A stretch of DNA of 64,000 bases from Meconema thalassinum (lineage: Eukaryota > Arthropoda > Insecta > Orthoptera > Tettigoniidae): positions 289,845,065-289,909,064 of the forward strand of contig OX336395.1 of NCBI GenBank assembly GCA_946902985.2, given 5' to 3'. The notes beneath the pieces are model-generated. The model did no database searches. It had not been told where the DNA came from and was given only the letters and a program-made list of their open reading frames with translations. Made by a program: the position numbers and the translations under genes. Of this stretch, positions 21,407 to 30,559 are shown piece after piece (within the stretch, counting starts at the first letter, position 1; each line of letters starts with the position of its first letter).

Positions 21407-21838
21407 ATGTTTACTACTGAAGAGAGAGGTTTTTTTGGTGGAATACGTTTTTCACGAAGGCGATCGGTTTACCGAAAATGTAAAATTAAGATTTCAGGCG
21501 CGGTTTCCTAATTCAAAGTGTCCAAACCGTGATACCGTTCTGGATTTGATAAGTAAATTTTGTGTGACTGGCTCAGTTCACGATGTACCGGGAACAGGCA
21601 GGCCTATGCTATTAACAGACTAAGAACTTGATGAAATCTCCGATATAATGCTGCGTATCCAAGTAAATCAACACGAAAATTAGCTCAACAAACAGGAATC
21701 TCTAAGTCGACAGCACATAAAGCTGTAAGAGACAAGCTTCAGTTGTTCCCTTATAAAGTTACCGTGGTTCATGAATTAAAACAAACTGATTACAGAAAAA
21801 GAGTGATGTACTGTGAATGGTTCCAACATCTGTTATGA
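21407..21838 (+). pseudogene. Mariner-type transposase, N-terminal half
   Basis: ATG at 21407 opens MFTTEERG. A T-run then shifts frame into VEYVFHEGDRFTENVKLRFQ, VLDLISKFCVTGSVHDVPG and TGRPMLLTD. After a stop the homology continues (STRKLAQQTGISKSTAHKAV, LQLFPYKVT) to 21838. These are the paired HTH domains of a Tc1/mariner transposase. With the 3' half at 20176-20758 in the opposite orientation, this looks like a rearranged single family. Sequence 21021-21406 between them shows nothing else. Confidence 0.75.
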
Positions 21839-22500
21839 ATGGCTGTGGTGAGTACGAAGTTGACTGTTTATTTGTTATGATGCAAGCGGCAGCCATGCTA
21901 CCAACATAACTGCTGTAGCTAGCTCTCGCAGACGCATGTAGACGCTGTGGAGAACATTCCCGGACTCACTGTATATCCACTAACACTGAAATGACCCAAA
22001 AACGCATCAATAATTTTCACCCAGGCCAATGGTTTTTGTCTAGACCAATAATTGCTAGGTAGCTAATATGTACAACCCTGCTTCTTGTCACATACAGTAG
22101 GGGTAGTCACGCATCATTAATCTTTATCCAGGCCAATGGTTTCGCCAATTAATGCTTTATCACATTACAACACTACATGTGCGCAGTGATGTATTTTGTA
22201 TCCAACATGTTGGCAGCAATGAACTGTCATCAATGCGTGCGTCTGACTAACAATTGAATATACGTCATACGCATCAGAAACATGGCTGCCGTTATTGAAT
22301 GAGCAACAAATAAAAACATTTATTAAGGAATATAACAAATATTTCCGGTGCAGCAGTGATAATTGACAGTAATTTCAATTCCTAAGAACTCCCAGAAAGG
22401 TATGAAAAAATATATTTTTTCAATAATATGCCAGGTAGAAGTGTAAAAGCCAGGATTTGGTCTCTTCCAAAATTCATAAATTGAACAGCTAGAAATAATA
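21839..22500. other. Intronic sequence with no recognised gene
   Basis: Two CCAATGGTTT-containing segments (about 22023 and 22132) match the minisatellite family at 17321 and 27280. Nothing else identified. Confidence 0.4.
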
Positions 22501-23543
22501 CCGTACATACCCGAATACCACCCGCACATTTTTATACAAAATCGGACGTGAAAAATTGGGGTGCGGGTATTAATTGAGTCATCCAAATTTTAAAGATTTA
22601 AATTGCCCGCCACGCGCGAGTATCCGCTATTATGGTGCTTGTTCGGGTATACTTGTTTATTTCCGTCTAATGGCTTGACCGCTCTGGCAAGCCAAACACA
22701 AGCGTCAGTTTCGTTAGTTGCATGATAGCATGGCATCAGTAAAGGCTCGGTCAAACAGGAAGCGGGATGACCGCGCAAACTCGGCCGCCCGACCGCTGCG
22801 AACTCTGTATTGTGTAATATTGCATTATCCTGGTTAAACAGAAGGCGATCTACTGCGGCGGGTAAGTGAGCAGTTGTGATTTTCCATAAAGTCCGCGCCT
22901 TGACTTGTCCGTATTCAGTTTGACCACCCCAGTCCGCGACGGGCTGCGGTCGTTCCGTTCGCGCGGGCAGCCCGTGTCCTGTTCGACAGAGCCGAACTGG
23001 GCGCAAGCACTGGAATGTTTAATCTTCGCTGCTGTTTAAACCATACCAGCAGATCTTGTTCTACGTCGTCGTATTTCCCGATTTTAATTTTCTTGCAGTT
23101 TGCGGAAGTATTCTCGGCAGAAGCCAGTGTTTTCCATATCTCCTCACACATGTTTCAAGGTTAACACTATCCAATGAGCTGCTGCTATCATGGTGTGACG
23201 ACTTGTAGCCTTGACGTAGTTCGCCCGATGAGATGATTCACTGGAGACCCGCGGACACTCGGAACTGGTGTATTCTTTCACTCGGAACACCGGAAGTATC
23301 TTTCGCGGCGATTAGCGAGATTTGATTTAATCGCGGGACCGAGAATATCGGACATCTTAAGTGGAAAAACTTTTTATGCCGGAACTTCTTAACCGAGTTT
23401 TACTGTATTACAGTGTTAATAGAATACACTTTTGCTAAAAATAAAGTGTCAAAAACAAACAAAAAAGTTTTATTTTTAAATTTCCATACAAAAATGAGGG
23501 TGCGGAGATTATTCGGGGGCGGGTAATATTCGGGTATATACGG
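22501..23543. mobile_element. TIR element (CCGTA-ATACCCGAATA) with nested pogo
   Basis: Left end CCGTACATACCCGAATA (22501-22517); the right end, inverted, is CCGTATATACCCGAATA (23527-23543). TA lies outside both (22499-22500, 23544-23545). The termini continue into matching CCCGC-rich tracts. The interior is largely occupied by a pogo-type remnant (22737-23405). Superfamily not determined. Confidence 0.78.
22737..23405 (-). mobile_element. Pogo/Tigger-like remnant, copy C
   Basis: The minus-strand start CAGTAAAACTCGGTTAAGAA (ending at 23405, TA at 23406-23407) is partly mirrored at the left by CAGTAAAGGCTCGGTCAA (22737). At 23151-22915 a frame encodes a CENP-B-type HTH segment (KIGKYDDVEQDLLVWFKQQR, RLNIPV). 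The catalytic domain is absent and the interior is unusually GC-rich for this window. Confidence 0.65.
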
Positions 23544-24400
23544 TATGTAAATATACGTAACTCATGACGAAATCTCGCATGCTGTTGGACTTGAATACAT
23601 GTGACCACACATTGATCTAAATCTCATATCAACATTAAAATACAATTAAAAATGCAGAATTACATATTGGCAACTTGAGCAACTACACCAAACATGAGCA
23701 TCAATGTCCATACGTCATTTATGAAGTCATCTACTACTCTCATTCCCCAAGACAGGTAGTGGTATATAACTGACCCCTTACATCCTATGAAGTGGCAATC
23801 ACATTCTTAAAAAGAATAAACCTGTCAGGAAAGTAGGAAAAAAAAAAGTCCACTGGAGAGTGCGATGCTGGGGCAGATGATTTATGTTCCACTTCTTAAA
23901 GCAACCCTCACCACCAGTTTTCATTGACTTGTTGTTGATATATGACAGCAAGGAATGATCCAGTGTGGTGATATATATTGACACTAATATGTGTTTATTT
24001 TGGGCAGTAGTTTGAAACTCTACTGCTTTAAGTAGCCTGCCGCCATTGCTACAGGAATAGCTAAACTCACCGAGAGGAAGGAAATGAACATTTTATCGCT
24101 AGGGAGTGTTACTGTATCCTATCAGTAGTGTAGTTTGGCACTCGGTATGAATCGTGAAGCCAATTACGACTGTTGGTTCTATCAAAGGAGATTAAAAACC
24201 AATATTCCCCTTAAGGTTTTGAATATTCCCAAAGGGAATATGATGTAGTTTCCATTTGAGCAGATTTGGATTATTTGGATTGCCAAGGTAAGGCTTTTGT
24301 TTTTATGGAAGGGAGTTTGACTCCCGTAGCACATTGGCATGCTCGTGACGTCAATACTGTTTGTATTTTGTGTCTTGCATGGCCTTCTCAGTATGTGTTA
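23544..24400. other. Intronic sequence upstream of the hammerhead
   Basis: No gene or terminal repeat recognised. A short palindromic segment, CAATATTCCCC...GGGAATATG, occurs at about 24202-24242, with a related CAATATTCCCCTACCGAATA at 24511-24530, hinting that the hammerhead sits inside a repeat unit whose ends I could not define. Confidence 0.35.
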
Positions 24401-24470
24401 GCCACGCATATTGGTAGGTGTGTCTGTACCAACTGACGAGCCCAACGGCACACTGGGGCGAAACGCTGGC
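24401..24470 (+). ncRNA. Hammerhead ribozyme, type III topology
   Basis: All hammerhead parts are present in order. Stem III 5' strand GCCAcGCAT (24401-24409), cleavage-site A (24410), stem I TTGGTA/TACCAA (24411-24416 with 24427-24432, 10-nt loop), core CTGACGA (24433-24439), stem II GCCC/GGGC (24440-24443 with 24456-24459), core GAAA (24460-24463), stem III 3' strand CGCTGGC (24464-24470). Stem III has one A-C mismatch and one bulged C. The catalytic core is intact (CUGANGA, GAAA, AUA cleavage triplet). Predicted to self-cleave after 24410; likely carried by a retroelement. Confidence 0.82.
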
Positions 24471-24643
24471 ATTGTTTGAGCTAACCGGACCATTTTTATC
24501 ATTTATTGACAATATTCCCCTACCGAATATAGACGAATCGAAGTGATGAACGTGGCAACAGCAGTGGTGAAAGTGGGGACGAATAGTGGTGTTTTCATGT
24601 TAATTTATTTTTTCTTTGTGTTTCATATTAACAAAGCTTTACA

Positions 24644-25263
24644 CATGGTGTCCACAGAATTTTCAATGTCAATTTTTCTGACTTTTCCTGACCATTTTTC
24701 AACAAAATTCCTGACTGGCCAAGTCATCGTAACATCGGAAAAAAGGTTTATTGAGCAAATATGTATATATCTTTTTTCATTTGCAGAATTTACCCAATGC
24801 TCGCCTCTTTATTCATTCAAAATAGAAAATAAAGTAAATTATAATGCAATAATACATAAATCAAAGTACTTAATGAGGGGCAGATGACCTCGTAGTTCCG
24901 CCCCTTAAAACAACAATAACTAACATATAACTAAATTACTTAATAACCTAAACTATAATGATGGGGTCACCACATCCCTACGCCAACACCAAAAAAGCAT
25001 ACAAAAAAATAGGTAAAAGAGGTTTTTACAATGATGTACTGTAAAAATGGAAACGTACCATAATGTCCAGTGAGATATTGCTTTTTATCTTCAGAGATTA
25101 GTTGAACTAGTAACATCAAAATATGGCTGTAAAACATAAAATACTGTATGGTTAATATAAAACTCCTGATTTCTAATACTTTTCGCCATTTTTTTCACAC
25201 TTTTTCCAGACTTTTCCTGACCAAAAACAAAATTCTTGGCTTTTCCTGCCTGTGGACACCATG
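24644..25263. mobile_element. Small TIR element (CATGGTGTCCACAG)
   Basis: CATGGTGTCCACAG (24644-24657) and CTGTGGACACCATG (25250-25263) form a perfect 14-bp inverted pair; inverted similarity continues in the adjacent TTTTCCTGACC tracts. No target duplication was clear. It contains the hairpin mini-retroposon at 24875-24936. No transposase recognised. Confidence 0.68.
24875..24936 (+). mobile_element. Hairpin mini-retroposon, copy 2 (opposite orientation)
   Basis: AGGGGC, 18-nt loop and GCCCCT (24876-24905), followed on the plus strand by TTAAAACAACAATAAC and an A-rich tail. An 8-bp direct repeat, TACTTAAT (24867-24874 and 24937-24944), flanks the 62-bp unit. Same hairpin architecture as at 9047, 27871 and 63920. 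Confidence 0.7.
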
Positions 25264-25329
25264 CTACAGTACAAAAACAGGCCCAAATTGGGTCTTATTG
25301 TAGTAAAAAAAACAACAGTAATTTTGACC

Positions 25330-26010
25330 AGACAATGGTCTAACCCAGTAGCAACCAATGTCTTCATCCTGGCTATGGTTATCCGCATCCACACAACTGT
25401 TATCCGTATCCGCCCCACTTCCACACGACTTGTTATCCGCATCTACTGGCATTACAATAATAGTTTTAATTAGATAAAATATTAAAGCAACACATTTAGA
25501 CATTTGAGGAGAAAAACGTTCCCCTAAGCTATGTATGTCATGTACTATGTTTAAAATGAGTGTTATACAGCCAGAATTGCAACCCTCTTCAGTTCGGAGC
25601 GTTATTATTATTATTTATTTATCGTATGGCTTTTAGTGCCGGAAGTGTCCGAGGACATGTTCGGCTCGCCTGAGTCTGTAGCTGTTTCCAGAGGACACCC
25701 TTAGGGTGAGCTACAAGTTCCGTTCAATTTCATGTAGTTCGGAGCGTTAATTATGCTTAATGACATTATTTGAATGAGATTAGCGTAATTCATCATCATT
25801 TGTCATGAACGAAACATAACGGAAAAATATATTATGTCATACACATCCAGGTCGTAGTAATGATATTCAGCAAGTTCGGACAGTATCCTAAAACCATCAG
25901 CAAATTTACTCCAAACATTATCCGCTATCCGCAAAGCAATGCAAACTATATCCGCAAGGCGAAAAATGTTGCGGATATTCGCAGGTAGCCGCATCCACGC
26001 AGGGCTCTAG
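25330..26010. repeat. ATCCGC-rich dispersed repeat, related to 11540-11966
   Basis: Segments such as ATCTACTGGCATTACAATAA (25441-25460), GTAATGATATTCA-CAAGTTCGG and the terminal GCGGATA-CGCAGG-GCAGGGCT block are shared with 11540-11966 in the same order. Here the repeat is interrupted by the SINE-like insert at 25605-25736. Confidence 0.65.
25605..25736 (-). mobile_element. 132-bp SINE-like insert with 13-bp target duplication
   Basis: The direct repeat GTTCGGAGCGTTA (25592-25604 and 25737-25749) bounds the insert. Its left end is (TTA)n-rich, i.e. an AAT-type tail on the minus strand. The body (CGTATGGCTTTTAGT, AGTGTCCGAGGACATG) matches 3688-3805. The pre-insertion site is visible uninterrupted at about 11682-11700. 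Confidence 0.82.
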
Positions 26011-26420
26011 CTATGGTTATAGGGGAGCATAGTTTCGTCCTTAAATTGGCTTCACTGCTGTGAAATGAAGTTGGCAGGATTGCTTGATCCAAGCCATATT
26101 CAACATGGCAACCAGTGTTTTCGTCAGTTTATTACTGTAAAGTTAAAACATTGACTTTCCCTTATTAAAGTGCTAATGTGGTGTTTCTGAAATCAGTTTG
26201 CCCAATAACCTGGCACAGTAAGTACAAACTTTCGAAGTCGTACTAACAAAATTATTATTCTAATGCGGCTCATTAAAGCAGTTGAATGCCAGTAGTTTTG
26301 CAGTGTTGTTTCCAAAAGATCATACCCGAGATGGTATCGCAACCTTCAGTGAATCAGTTAGTGGAATGGATATAATAAGTGACACTTCTAAACTGAGAAC
26401 AGGGCATTCGGTAGACTTAC

Positions 26421-26619
26421 AGCTTCAGCTCCTCTTTGAACAGCTCCAAGTTGCTCTTCTTCTTCTCTCGATCTCTTTTCTTCCCGGGACGATCTGGTTT
26501 CCGATCCCCCAGAAGCTTGGCGTATTCCTGTGCTCTCTCAGCTGAAGACAGCTTATCAGCCAATTCAGATAGCCTTGATTGGGGCTTGTAAAGTTTACCC
26601 TTTTCACGTGTATCTTCCT
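26421..26619 (-). CDS. U2SURP: U2SURP coding exon 4
   Basis: 199 nt entering at phase 1 and leaving at phase 2. Acceptor TTTAATGTAG before 26619; donor GTAAGT after 26421. It encodes EDTREKGKLYKPQSRL, a linker with ERAQEYAKLLGDRKPDR, and the highly conserved KKKSNLELFKEELK. That last motif is characteristic of U2SURP across animals. Its continuation, IQEEREERHKYKG, lies 23.8 kb away at 2664, and the split codon (CT + C) restores leucine. Confidence 0.95.
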
Positions 26620-28055
26620 CTACATTAAACAAACCCACGTTAGTAAAACCCAACACAGACAATGTTCAAATGTTTCACTTAATCGAAATCATTTCTAATA
26701 TTTAGAAAATTAACTAAAATAATCATGCATTTTAAAACAAAATATATAGGCTATACATTCAGTATATGGAGTAACACAAAACTTGGCCACACAACATGCT
26801 GGAAGAAAAATAAAAGAATAAAATATATTTTAAGCCAATATACCGTACTGTGAAAGTTATAAGAAAAAAAAAACAACAACAGTTTAAGACAGGTAATTCA
26901 TTTGAAATAATAACATGCAAGAGAATAGCAATGGGATGAGAAAGTGTAAAAACATCCTCCAACAATTCAATTTAAAGGAAACTCGGATATAAATCACTAT
27001 AACTCTTCAGAAAATCAAAGCGAGGGAGAGCATCCGGTGGCGCTTGCAAGTAGCGCATCGTGCCTAAAAAAAAAATTAAGTACTGAAATTACCTGAATTA
27101 ATAGTCTGGAGAATATCTGGAGAAGATTTAGGCCTAGTATTAGATGTCCACTCCTCCGCTGTCATAGACCCACCCACCCGTCCCAGATAGGAGCACGACT
27201 TATATAGTTGAAATTGCATCTCTGACGGCCATCTTTCTCACCAAGTCAATAATGCCAACCCCACGCATTTGGTACTATTTCGCCCAGACCAATGGCTACA
27301 ACCTGACCCACCCAGACCAATGGCTACAACCTAACCCGCCCAGACCAATGGTTTTGTGTGAACCGTGACGCGCTAGCTGCCCGAAATTTCGTATTGGACA
27401 TGTTGGCAACGTGTCACTTGGGGTATGACATACTGTCCGACGTCAATGTAAAATGGCGATCCTAGTGAAATGAATACGATAAAAAATGCATGCTTTATTT
27501 ACGTTAAAAAAATCAATTATTTCCGGTGCAGCAGTGGCAATTGAAATAGAAATCAACTTGTAAGGACTCCCAGAAAGGTAAGTAAATCATAAATGACATA
27601 TTTTCAATAATCTACCTTGTGAAAAGTTACAAAAAGTTACGAAAAGAGACAATGCACTACTTGCAAGGTTTAATAAACATTCTAAGAGTAGCTTAACTAC
27701 CTACTTAGATTCACAGAAAAAGAATGTCTTAGGCCTAATTCAAGCAGCACCACTAAAACTTGCTAAATTAATCAAATGCAATGGGCATAAAAAGTCCTTG
27801 TTAATGTCACAGCTTATTTATTACATTCAGAATAAACTACCAGTGAGCTAGGCCTAGCCTATTAAAAATATGATGATGATAATTGTTGTTTCAAGGGGCC
27901 TAACATCTAGGTTATCAGCCCCTATTAGAAATAGACGAGCTAGTTAGGAAGGTATACTTCTCAGCAGTCAAACCTATTTATGTGCATTCAATCACAAATC
28001 ATGAATGCAGATTACTAGAAAATGATACAAAATTCTAGGTGTTCTGATTACTTAC
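26620..28055 (-). other. U2SURP: U2SURP intron 3 (1,436 bp)
   Basis: Contains an arm of the CCCACCCACCC repeat family (27120-27225; compare 18284-18360), a three-unit CCCAGACCAATGG minisatellite of about 30 bp (27284-27352), and the mini-retroposon at 27871. No other coding sequence recognised. Confidence 0.75.
27871..27921 (-). mobile_element. 51-bp hairpin mini-retroposon, copy 3
   Basis: Flanked by CTATTAAAAATA (27859-27870) and CTATTAGAAATA (27922-27933), a 12-bp duplication with one difference. Body nearly identical to the copy at 9047, with the same AGGGGC/GCCCC hairpin and TGA-repeat end. Confidence 0.82.
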
Positions 28056-28149
28056 GCCTCCGCCCAGCATCGTAAGTGCCAGCCTTCACCCATACTTTTC
28101 CAGTCTTACTAGGAGTCTCTTGAAAAGTGGCCACAAATTCTTCAAAAGC
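28056..28149 (-). CDS. U2SURP: U2SURP coding exon 3
   Basis: 94 nt, ending in phase 1. Acceptor TGACAG before 28149; donor GTAAGTAATC after 28056. It encodes AFEEFVATFQETPSKTGKV then WVKAGTYDAGRR, matching the conserved EEF...TFQ...VK-F/W-V..G block of U2SURP. The 96-bp intron between exons 2 and 3 is short, in contrast with intron 4. Confidence 0.93.
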
Positions 28150-28245
28150 CTGTCATACAAGAATATGTTACATTATTACAACGGTATCTGCTTCTCAAAG
28201 AAATCTAAATTGAGAATTTGCACCTTTGGTACACCATAACCTTAC

Positions 28246-28362
28246 CTGTGCTGCAGCCTCTTCTTGTTCCTTTTTGCGCTGCTCTTCCATCTCTTTCTTG
28301 GAAAGTTGTCGTTTTCCCATTGTACCGATAGAGAAAGCTTTTAGCTTTTGCTCCGATATTTG
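28246..28362 (-). CDS. U2SURP: U2SURP coding exon 2
   Basis: 117 nt, phase 0 to 0. Acceptor TTCTAG precedes 28362; donor GTAAGG follows 28246. It encodes QISEQKLKAFSIG followed by GKRQLSKKEMEEQRKKEQ and EEAAAQ. This lysine/glutamate-rich stretch matches the KLKAFSIGKM...LSKKEQEELKKKE region of the vertebrate protein. Likely an extended helix; no enzymatic motif is expected here. Confidence 0.92.
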
Positions 28363-28570
28363 CTAGAACAATTTACACAAAATTAGCTGTCAATTCTTCA
28401 AAACTATTGGTTGCAATGCAGTGTAAATCTCGAAAAGGTAATGACGCGTCGGCATGCAATAAAATGCCTCAATTCCATGATATTCGTTGTTAAGAAGTTA
28501 TTAAAATATATAATTTCACTTATAAATCTAAATAGTGGAAAGTAAATACAGGTATTATCACTAAACAAAC

Positions 28571-28594
28571 CTTCATAAGTGCTTTGTCTGCCAT
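28571..28594 (-). CDS. U2SURP: U2SURP coding exon 1 (start codon)
   Basis: ATG (complement of 28592-28594) in a good context, CAAAATGG. It opens an eight-codon segment, MADKALMK, ending at a GTTTGT donor (complement of 28565-28570). Human U2SURP also begins MADK, which supports this start. The downstream exon is in phase 0, giving ...MK then QISEQKLKAFSIG. An alternative start is the second ATG inside exon 2, but the conserved KLKAFSIG block upstream of it argues for this one. Confidence 0.8.
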
Positions 28595-29057
28595 TTTGAA
28601 AATTGATTTTAGCGATGTATCCAAATACCAAATGGACGTTTGAGTGTTTTGGAATCGAAAGTATATAGCATAGAATTCTCTATGCAGTTTCTTGAAGTAC
28701 GGGTTTTAGATTTTCAATTTCAAATTAATGCTACGTTAGGGTTTCAAAATTGGGGAAGGATGGTAAAATAATGTACATTAATAGAATTTGTTTTCATAAT
28801 GTTCTATGGAAAGTAGAATTCGATTGTAGCGCTAGTGACACATTGGGATGTTGAAAATACCGTACTATTTTTTATGTAGCCTACCTTTATTTGCAATATA
28901 ATGTTTTTAAATTTCGTAATCTAACCATTCTTATTATGGCATTAGTTTGGTTGGAAATCATAGTTATATTTTCTTCTTCTAGACAAAAGTTTCTCAGAAG
29001 CTTACTAGCGTTTAGGATTATCAACCCGATTCTGTACGAAATGGTAAAGCCATAACC
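28595..29057 (-). promoter_or_regulatory. U2SURP: U2SURP upstream region and 5' UTR
   Basis: The 463 bp between the start codon and the 3' end of the LINE must contain the 5' UTR and probably the core promoter. A TATA-like CTATATAC lies on the minus strand roughly 70 bp upstream of the ATG, but no transcription start can be fixed from sequence. The LINE insertion marks the outer limit of undisturbed upstream DNA. Confidence 0.4.
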
Positions 29058-29369
29058 TTCTTCTTCTTCTACTTCTTGGTACGGTAGTGGGCATAGTAAA
29101 CTCTTTACCCAATTGCTACTGTGCAGTGGTAAGTATCATTGGATAACCGTTGACTACCGATTGAAAGCGGAAGACCAGTGAGTAGCGGGGAATCGTAAAC
29201 AAGACTATGACGCAACGCGGAGGGATACGTATGAGGAAAACATAGGAATTAGAGACAAGGACACAAATGGTATTACCTCTTCACACCGAAGCGACCCACC
29301 TTGGTGACTCGCTACACATACACACACATGACCGGGCCACAAATATGGATATGGGAAAGGATTACACTT

Positions 29370-30559
29370 TCAAATCTTGAAATTAATATTGTCGAAAAAT
29401 GCCACTATGCTACTGACCAGTGGAATTGTAGGCTTATGTACCAATGTAGCCACATTTAAAGGAAGTGCATACCCTAAATCGTATAAAGCTCTCAACATTA
29501 AAGCTCGTTGATGGTCGTATAGTGGACATTGAAATAGAATATGATTTAAGGAACCCTCCATTTGTAAACACGAACATAGAGGATTATCACGTCGTTTTAT
29601 GCGGAATAAATACACCGGCGTTAATGCATGGTTGAAACGTAGACGAATGATTGTAATGATATGTCGGCGTGTGTATTTCCCTCCATGAAACCATGGTTTG
29701 TTTAAAATAGTCGGTTGTAACCCAAAATAATGTTTGGCCTTAATTTTGGCGTAGCTAGTCCACGTGCCTTGCCATTCCTCCCGTATTGTCGAACTAATTA
29801 TAGAACGCAGATCTGACATTGGTATGGCGATGTTGTAAGTTTTCCCGTGTCCTTTTGCTGCATCTTTGGCAAGGTTATCCGCTATTTCGTTTCCTTCAAT
29901 GTGACAATGGCCGGGTACCCACATGATACTGACGTCGAAGCCCTCCGCGTGTAAAGTGTACAATTGTTGCACTAATTGACATAAAAACCAGTTGTCAGCC
30001 TCTCTAACATTTTGAAGTGCTTGCACTACACTCATTGAATCGGTACATATTAAAGCACGACGAACGGCATGTTTTTTTTATATAAAAACACGTCTGACGT
30101 ATGGCAAAAATTTCGGCTGTAAATATCGAGACGTCAGGGGGTAAAGTATACTGAAAGGAGATTTGTAAGTCCGGAGCACAGAAGGCTGCTCCCACACGCG
30201 CAGGGTTAAGCATTTTAGAACCATCTGTGTAAAAAAGGATACAGGAGATCAAAGGACTCGTTATTTCCCGAAAAATACGGGGAATAATTACAGGATGATG
30301 TTGAAACGTCTGGTAGACGTGGGGTAAGGAGTTCGGAAGAATAGGAGGTTGAAAGTACGTTGCAGCATACGGAATAGTATATATCGGTAACCGCATGACT
30401 TTTAATATATTATGGCGGTGCGGTTGAAGCATGGAATATGCGGTTAGTAACGCAGGTCGAGAAACGGTGGGCAATAATCGACGCGTATAATATTCCTCTA
30501 ATAGTTGTAATTTAGGGACGATAGGTGATGTTGTTATCATCATTTTTCGTAGCAGGTAC
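29370..30559 (-). pseudogene. LINE ORF2, 3' part: RNase H and C-terminal domain
   Basis: Continues ORF2 in the same phase from the other side of the gypsy array, sharing the GTAC target bases. It contains RNase H (YTDGSKM, IFTAEIFAIR, CTDSMSV, ADNLAKDAA, with its four acidic residues) and a C-terminal Cys/His segment (CSCLQMEGSLNHILFQC). A T-run around 30071-30078 (minus strand A-run) shifts frame between the IKK and RRAL segments, so two overlapping frames (30543-30004 and 30035-29370) are needed. The stop is at 29370. Confidence 0.88.

Larger units (their letters stand above)
2665..26420 (-). other. U2SURP: U2SURP intron 4, 23,756 bp, transposon-filled
   Basis: The intron runs from the exon-4 donor (26420) to the exon-5 acceptor (2665). 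It contains the SINE, hAT, Tigger, fold-back, pogo, piggyBac, mariner and hammerhead features listed separately. The stretch 2801-3687, beside exon 5, shows no recognisable gene or repeat apart from a T-rich run near 2907-2930. The other introns of this gene in the window are 94-1436 bp. Confidence 0.85.
2402..28594 (-). other. U2SURP: U2SURP (SR140) gene, 5' part, six coding exons
   Basis: Six exons on the minus strand join in consistent phase (24+117+94+199+89+80 = 603 nt) and reproduce the N-terminal order of U2SURP: KLKAFSIG, QLSKKEMEEQRKKE, a WVKAGTYDAG block, KGKLYKPQSRL, KKKSNLELFKEEL, IQEEREERHKYKG, then the first RRM strand TNLYLGNLNPK. U2SURP is a nuclear RNA-binding protein that associates with U2 snRNP in pre-mRNA splicing. 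The rest (RRM remainder, SURP, CID and RS-rich tail) must lie left of position 1. Every splice site used is GT-AG. Introns are 208, 96, 1436, 23756 and 94 bp. The gene reads toward the left edge. Confidence 0.9.
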
